Part shown: positions 57,550-64,000 of the stretch, in pieces
Position numbering within the stretch: the stretch's first letter is position 1
Layout of the letters: each line of letters opens with the position of its first letter
Position numbers and translations under genes: made by a program
Assembly (NCBI GenBank): GCA_963930655.1
Contig: OZ005621.1
Location: forward strand, 1,227,001 to 1,291,000
Direction of reading: 5' to 3'
Length of the DNA: 64,000 bases
DNA from: Myrica gale
Lineage: Eukaryota; Streptophyta; Magnoliopsida; Fagales; Myricaceae
Notes under the pieces: model-generated
What the model was told of the DNA's origin: nothing
Databases searched by the model: none
The model's input: only the letters and a program-made list of their open reading frames with translations

Positions 57550-57879
57550 ATGGCTCAAAAGCTAGTCTTCGCTTTCCTTTTCCTCCTTTTGGTTTTCTCT
57601 CAACAAACTCAATGTATAGAGGGAAGGCGTTTGCTTGTGGGGAAGCATAACGAAGTCCAAACTGAACATGAAATGTCTGAGACGACCGAGACTATTAAGC
57701 ATAGCGGTATGTTGCAACGTGAGGACACAACGAACGAAGCAATAACAAAAGTGTCTCCTCCTCCCCCACCACCAGCTGTAGGTGTGTCTCAGCCGCCTCC
57801 TCCCACTCATAGCGTCGATGACTTCAGACCCACAGCTCCCGGTCACAGCCCTGGTGTAGGGCATTCCGTTCAAAACTAG
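57550..57879 (+). CDS. CEP: CEP (C-terminally encoded peptide) hormone precursor, 109 aa
   Basis: Single exon. Residues 1-22 are a signal peptide (MAQKLVFAFLFLLLVFSQQTQC), followed by a variable acidic/polar pro-region and a proline-rich stretch (about 70-85). One CEP domain sits at 91-105, DFRPTAPGHSPGVGH, followed only by SVQN. In known CEPs this 15-mer is cut out, hydroxylated at the prolines equivalent to 94 and 101, and sensed by CEP receptor kinases to signal nitrogen status and root architecture. Group I spacing (DFRPT.PG.SPGVGH) is exact. It has one domain where several paralogues have two or more. A young copia element lies directly upstream in the same orientation, so its regulation may have changed. 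Confidence 0.95.
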   Translation: MAQKLVFAFLFLLLVFSQQTQCIEGRRLLVGKHNEVQTEHEMSETTETIKHSGMLQREDTTNEAITKVSPPPPPPAVGVSQPPPPTHSVDDFRPTAPGHSPGVGHSVQN

Positions 57880-57884
57880 GGCTG

Positions 57885-58808
57885 GTTTGTAATACTCTTC
57901 CTGCATGTTTACGTAACGTGCTGCATGTTCTTGTTGAGTGAGCTTAATCGTTTTTAAGTTGAAAGCATTGTTTGTATATATCCAAGCAGTTCAATTTCGT
58001 CAGGAGTATTTCGCGCTCAGAACCGACCCTTTGACGAATCTTTTATGTAACATTGGTGTCCTCATTCTTAGCTAGTGCAGGAATGAGTAGTTCATTTTCT
58101 GTATCTATATTAGTGGTGTGGAATAGGTTTGTACTGGGGTTCATATTAAGAGCAAGGTTGTAAGATTTGTACTAGTAGATTCACGTAATGAAATAAGGCT
58201 TTGGATTTGGATTCACGTTTGAATAGTAGGGTTTGTGACATTGCATTGGTGAACATACAATAACGCGTTCTTAATTACTTGTGGGCGTCGATCTGTTTCT
58301 TTCAACGAGATCTTTGTCGGACTCTTTTTTATTTTTTATTTGTTGTCACGTGATAACCTCAGAGGTCACAAATGCAACTAATTAAAAGGAATTATAAGTA
58401 CTTATAAATATTATTGATTCCTCTATGTCCAAATCCGGATTATCTGATTTCAGCGATCAAAGGGAACCAATTGACCGTCAAATTTTACCCACCTTCCCAT
58501 GTTCGTTTGATTTTTTAAGTCAATAAACTTTCCATAAACCAGAGTATGTTACGTGATGCATGCAGTACTAGCTAGCCAGGGGCATTAATGATCACTAAGA
58601 GTACCACATTCCCGGCCAAGTCTTTGGGGGAATCACTCGCGTACGACTGCTGATTAGTGCTGATGCAACCATTACCTGCATTTGAGAACAACCCAACTCT
58701 CGACCCATGTTCGCAATAGCCACCAGGATCTATACGCGTGCGGCCGGCTAGTGACTGGAAAGAGCTTTTTTCTAAAAGACGTTTTTTCCATCAAAGCACA
58801 CTAGTTCC
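57885..58808. other. CEP 3' region and spacer
   Basis: Includes the presumed CEP 3' UTR; no further gene recognised. Confidence 0.4.
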
Positions 58809-58816
58809 CTATATAT

Positions 58817-59745
58817 CAATGGAGGAGCCAGGATGAAAATCTAAGGGGTCAAACTTTAAAGGCGAGTGGTCAGTGTTGGCTGGTCCGGCGGTGAGTGGTG
58901 GCTGGTGCGGCAGTGGAGCACAAGCAACTGAGAGAGAAGCTGGTGGCTAGTGCAGCAGTGGGCAACAACTGAGAGATCAGAGAAGCTGTGTGAGAGAGAG
59001 AGAGAGAGGGATAAATGTGTTCGAAGAGAGAGAGAGGGTCTCGAGAAAGAGATGAGGGATTTTTTCAAAACAGGGCGTTTCACCCTGTTGTAATTTTTTT
59101 TTTAAACAGAGGGTAAAAAAATTGTATTTAACCCCTTACCCAAATAGTTGTTATGCAAAAAATGTATTTAACCGCTCTGATTTTTTATTTCTATATTTTT
59201 ATTTGGCCTCTATGTCTAGATGAGTTAAGAGATATAAATTATAATTATGTGTTGTCTTCCATCGCAGTAGAACTAGAGTTTTTCTTGTGATTCGTTGATC
59301 ATTTAGCCCACCATAGGAAGCAAGATATAACCCTGTTTGTGAAAAATTTTGTGCCAAATTTCTTGGTTAGTATAAATGCAAGCATCCTTTCGCGTGGCAA
59401 ACAAAACAAAAAATGACAACATAGCCCCTATGCAAAGTGGACTCCAACAGAAAATGACAAAGGTATAATAGAAATTAGTAAACTTACCAAAGGAACGGTA
59501 CTGACATTCATTTAGGTCATGTATGAGTAATGAGAAATACACTACACTGAACACAGCGTGGTGCAAGGCCCTTTAGGATTCTGACTTCAAGGCTTTACAT
59601 TTGGGTTAGGGCCATTGGGCCCTAGTTGGCCTCGGCCTATGAGGGTCGAGCTCAGGCCAACTTATGAAAAAAACATGTGTATTTTTTTTGGGCGGTGCAA
59701 TGGGTTATGGCCACCCAGGGCCACTACCCCTTGCATCCGCCACTG
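58817..59745. mobile_element. hAT-like element, about 929 bp
   Basis: Left end CAATGGAGGAGCCAGG and right end, reverse complemented, CAGTGGCGGATGCAAGG are related. The 8-bp flanks CTATATAT (58809-58816) and CTACGTAT (59746-59753) match at six of eight positions, consistent with an old hAT target duplication. No transposase frame. Borders are less sure than for the other hAT elements. Confidence 0.5.
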
Positions 59746-59909
59746 CTACGTATCAAACCTACAACTTCAAAATTTTTAGAAGAAATAAAACACAATCAAT
59801 AAAACTAAACTATTGTTCGATATCACGTTCAAATTATAGTTGTTTGGAACGCCATTTCAAAACTAAACTTCAGAGGCAAATATACGAAATACATTTCATA
59901 AGTTCAAAA

Positions 59910-60125
59910 CCGCTCACTAGCGGTCATGACCGCCGTTATATGTCAGTCGGGAGATGTTTTAGCGATGATTTTTCCGACTACTGGTGAAAATAGCAACCTA
60001 TAGCGGCGGTCACATAGCAGCGATCACAACCGCAGCTAAAGACCCGAAGCTCTTTAGCAATGTTTCCCTAAAATGCTGCTACAGCTCTTTAGCAACGTTT
60101 TAGAAAATACCGCTATATACTAATA
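59910..60125. mobile_element. CACTA-like subterminal repeat remnant
   Basis: Dense short words such as TAGCGGCGGTCA, AGCGGTCATGACCGCCG, CTCTTTAGCAA(T/C)GTTT and TTTTAGCGATG repeat in both orientations. Such GCGGT/TTTAGC arrays are typical of the subterminal regions of plant CACTA (En/Spm-like) transposons. The CACTA termini themselves are not identifiable. Confidence 0.45.
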
Positions 60126-60129
60126 TGCT

Positions 60130-62805
60130 GACGGTGGGCTGATTGAAATCACACTGTAAGGCTTCTTCCTATCAGATATGCTCATGAAACGTTTTCCCTT
60201 CTTATTCCTTATAACCCTAATGCACTATAGTGCTGTTTATCAATTAATTGCGTATAGCAGCAAGCTCACTAATGTCAAAAGCTTCAAATTCAAACAACAT
60301 CGTAAGACATATTTCGCTAGTTGTTGGTGCTGTGTTTTTAAATTTTATAGAGAGGAGGTCATTTACTATACCTTAATCTAATTAAGTCAAAGTAGGTAAC
60401 TATATTCTTATACGTACAAGCAGTTTTTGCGATGCCTCTCATTTATATGATGACACCGGTCGGTTACAATGTTCTCTCAGTCCAAGTGGGGTGCCAAGTA
60501 ATGCACGACAGAACAAAATCTCAATTTTCTCTTTCTCACACACATTGTTCTGATTCAGTTGCCAATTCAAATTAGGAGAAAAAAACTTGCAATAGCTCTC
60601 TACTGCATAATGTGAATTCAGCGTGCTATATGCATTCATCCAAATCGCTTAAATCTGAATACTCTCAGATTAATCATTATGATTTGCTCTCTCGAAGAGC
60701 AAACCAGAGGGCCCTCTGAGTTCTTATTGTCTTATAACCTGGTTCCCTATGACATATATGTATGTTGTCATTACTAACGGAAGTAATGTTTGTCTAATGG
60801 TCTCCTTCTGGACCATATCACCATATAGAATTTTCGGTTGAATCTTCAATGAAGACGAGATATATTACTTCATCATTTTGTAGTGCGATGCAAACGATAC
60901 ATCCAGCTTTGACTAGCTATGAGAGTGTGGTAGATAAAAGATAAAGGTGCATCAAACTTAGACGCAGTGATTCAAAAGATTCTACGGAGATTCCTCTCGC
61001 TTTCATTCAGAGTCGCTATCAGACAACGACCGTCGCACGTTCTAGCTTGTTGCATTTTATTAAACTATGCACTGAGGATCGTCCATTGTTGCTCGTGCAC
61101 TACAGCCTAGCACAACACACAACCAAATTCTCTTTGTTCTCAAGTATATTTTATTTGCATTACCGCATTTAAATATCTGTCAGTTCAGTGCGAGCTGGGG
61201 CTTCCCCGGTTTGAGGAGCTAACCACGCAGAAAGTCCCTTTTGGCAAGATTCTCTGATTCATTGCCATTTCTAAATGGAGGGCGGGGGAAAACACTTTGG
61301 AGCTCCAATCAATTGCTTAATTTTGAGTTAAATTTGACTGAAAAGTAATGCTCATAACTACTTATTATTTTGTGACAAAAGGGAGTGGTCGGGCCTCCAA
61401 TGGGTTGGTGGCTGTGGTGCGTTTGACTTGACTCCATTGACATGAAGGTTTGGTGCAAATATTTTTATGATTCAACGGGCATGCGCAACCAAAACTGATT
61501 GCTCGCTGTTGCGTCCATCAATCGAAAGCTTTGGGGATGGAAATACATACCATTTGATTCAAGAATCTTTAACAATCCTCACTAGCTAGTTTGTTCCAAA
61601 GAAAGCAATGCATCCCCGAATAAGGTAATGGATGGTCAGCGTGAATTACCTTCGGAGAAAATAAAGAATAGGTAGTTGGCAGGAATAATTTTTGGAAGTA
61701 CTTGGCTCTTTATGACAATGTATATTGCTATACGGACGAATATGGCAAATCTCGATGAATTGTAGATAATCGATCGCAAGTACATGCATGCGTAAGTAGG
61801 CGGCAAGGGGGTGGTCAGGTGAAATATTTATTCTTCAATATCTCCGAGGCAAACTCAATGTGAAGGACTGAGACTGGGAATATGGGTTTGTGGTGAGGAG
61901 TGAGACGTATGAGACTTCAATGGAAATATGGAATGCCATTTCGCATGTGGATGTGACAAAACATCCCCAAAACTCTGGGAAGGCCTTTTTTGAACCACTG
62001 TTCGTTTGAAACTCATTTCTAGAAGGAATAGATTTGCAACTCGAGAAGATTTTCACTGGAAGCGACCTTTAAACGCCAGTTTGGATGCAAATTCCTCTTT
62101 TGTTTTCATGCCCCGTAATGCTAGTGGTAATTTAGGTCTTTTGTTCTTCCTTTTGCAAATACTTGTAGCTTGCTAGCCGTCGTGCAGGACTTTAGTGAAT
62201 TGCTATTTAATTGTTCAGCCCTCTAGAAGAGAGTGGTCTTCTTGGATTAATTTGTATCTCGAGGCCTACATATATGTTCATCACGAAGTGAAATCGGGCG
62301 TTCTTATCCCCTAGGATGGACTTCCAATGAGTGGTGAGTTTTTTTTTTTAATTTTTGAAGTGCGTGCCTGTGGATTTCTCCTTAATCTACATAGAGGGTG
62401 CATCATAATTGCTAATGGCAACTAGAAATGTGGTCAAATTTCGAGCTCTATACGAACCGTCCATCAGTAACAGCAGACCGGCCTCTTCCATTAGTGCTCA
62501 ATTAATCATTCAACTTTGCACTAGCTAGGCATGATAGTGCTCTAAAATGTTCCATAGAATATACGTTTCTAGACGCACAATAATATAAAAACGAAATTAC
62601 CGAAGATTTCTAAGAAAAAGATAACCTTGAGACACCGCATTCAAATTGTAAATATTTCGTCCAAACTAAAATGCAGCATTATCCGTGGGTCAGCTCTTTT
62701 TAGTGGAAATCTGCATTATGAATTATCATGTTGTACCCAGTGACGGTGATATTAATTAACGCACTAAATCCACAAATCTTTGAGCCTATAAAGTCATCCA
62801 GAGAT
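60130..62805. other. Intergenic, nothing recognised
   Basis: No supported gene. A 73-codon minus-strand frame (61835-62056) has no motif. Confidence 0.4.
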
Positions 62806-62810
62806 CAATT

Positions 62811-64000
62811 GTAATGCCCCGGTCCCAAACTACAAATGGAAAGATTTCCGTATAAAATAAGGTTTTTTCATCATGACTAATAATTTATCCAGGCCCCAAT
62901 ATTTTAAAACTAATTTGTACAACCACAACAAAATATTCATAAACCGTAAAAGCCCAAAAATATCAATCCAAGGTCTAAACTTTACATTAGCATATCCGAT
63001 ATTGTAAATATCGATGAAGATCTCCCAAAATAAATACAATATCTAATTCTCCAAAATTAATCTCCAAACATACTCTTGCAAAACACGCATTTGAAACACA
63101 AATCTATCTAAAGCTCCTCGAACTTCTCTAATTCTGTCAATTCTGAAAAGTATGAGAATAAGGGGTGAGCTACGACTAGCTCAGTAAGTAGTAAGTCAAT
63201 GAGGGTTGGGAAAAATACAATTTTCTAAACATAACCAAAATCCAAAATAAAACACCGTGATCAGCCATACAAAAAAAATACATGTTTGTAACAAAAATAT
63301 CCAAGGTCATGCAATATACGGAAATCACCAATGATCACACAGACCTCCAGATACCATGCTACACAAACCCCAAGGCCACAAAGACATCAAAATACTACAA
63401 GAGATATCAAATTGGCCACACAGACCACAATGATAAATTTGCCACAAAGATTGGCCACACAGACCATAGAGATAGCGCAAGGAAAATTTTCACAATATGC
63501 TCAAGTTATAAATATTTCAATTGAGTTTCACGAAAATCTCAACAATCTCATTTTACCCAAAATTTGTTAAGTTTCTCAAATAATACATCAAAACCATTTA
63601 AAATACGGTATGCGTTTAAAAATCTCATTGAAGAACCACTTACCTCGAACACTTAACCAATCCTTAAAGTTTCTCCAATAATTGTCGAACAATATCTCAG
63701 AACCTATTGGCACCACCTCAATCCAAATTTTAGTCTCTAATAAACATTTTTTGCGACCATTTATTAACCTCAAATTTTCAACTTTTAGAATTAAAACATA
63801 TCTTTATCCATCACTTTAAAATTCAAAAATAAGATCTTTATCCTTATCTTAACCTTTAAATTCAAACCTAGGATCAAATCTCTATTTAAACCTTTAAATT
63901 TAAATATAGATCACATGATCTCTATCTCTGCACATTTAAATTCAAAAATATGATTCAAACTCTATCAAAAAAAATAAACAAAGGATTAAACTCTATCTTT
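62811..64000. mobile_element. Probable LTR-retroelement segment running off the window
   Basis: Begins TGTAATGCCCCGGTCCCAAA, a typical start of plant gypsy-like LTRs, and contains GTGAGCTACGACTAGCTCAGTAAG, a phrase I associate with such repeats. No coding region is reached before the end of the window, and the other LTR and target duplication cannot be seen. Confidence 0.45.
63330..63480. repeat. Short direct repeats with GGCCACACAGACCA words
   Basis: GGCCACACAGACCACAATGA, GCCACAAAGATTGGCCACACAGACCA and related CACACAGACC words recur four to five times over 150 bp inside the LTR-like segment. Confidence 0.7.

Noticed and set aside
57562-57906. 114-codon minus-strand ORF
   Set aside because: Antisense shadow of the CEP precursor.
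1-64000. CRISPR array, bacterial operon, riboswitch or phage
   Set aside because: No regularly spaced identical repeats, no Shine-Dalgarno-led gene strings; all well-supported genes are plant-type.

Overview
This is a nuclear plant chromosome segment, most likely from a woody eudicot; the species cannot be named from sequence alone. The evidence is interrupted genes with GT/AG introns, long AT-rich spacers, plant-only families (KRP, CEP, patatin-like, plant defensin), a Ty1/copia retrotransposon primed from initiator tRNA-Met, hAT and Tourist-like elements, and TA, CA and ATA microsatellites. I saw no bacterial, plasmid or CRISPR structure. Exon models were built by hand from reading frame, splice consensus and family motifs.

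Layout. 0.3-0.8 kb: small DUF1645-like gene (+). 3.5-4.1 kb: leader-like unit without a CDS. 4.56-5.68 kb: non-autonomous hAT element. 6.9-8.4 kb: plant defensin locus (-), with one signal-peptide exon, a dead second exon and an intact second exon further on. 10.65-11.82 kb: four-exon KRP/ICK CDK inhibitor (-). 12-21.6 kb: gene-poor, with a possible solo LTR, a 148-bp hAT MITE, a 90-bp tandem duplication and an RNase H fragment. 21.6-26.8 kb: ten-exon organellar methionine aminopeptidase (+, MAP1D type). 27.6-34.4 kb: twelve-exon CTLH/CRA (RanBPM-like) gene (+). 35.3-37.7 kb: seven-exon patatin-like lipid acyl hydrolase (-). 39.8-40.8 kb: second copy of the 4.6-kb hAT family. 42.9-48.8 kb: gene fragments (PPR, sulfotransferase-like, UDP-GlcNAc pyrophosphorylase). 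49.8-50.0 kb: a possible small two-exon gene (-). 52.2-57.1 kb: intact, apparently very young Ty1/copia element with identical LTRs. 57.55-57.88 kb: CEP peptide-hormone precursor (+), whose promoter now lies just downstream of the copia 3' LTR. 58.8-64 kb: hAT, CACTA-like and LTR-type repeats.

The genes do not form a pathway; this is ordinary mixed euchromatin. The most notable points are the copia insertion beside a peptide-hormone gene, the defensin locus with a decayed exon inside its inferred intron, a KRP gene whose expected start codon is ATC, and two hAT copies with 8-bp target duplications. I did not find a convincing, wholly new biological system.
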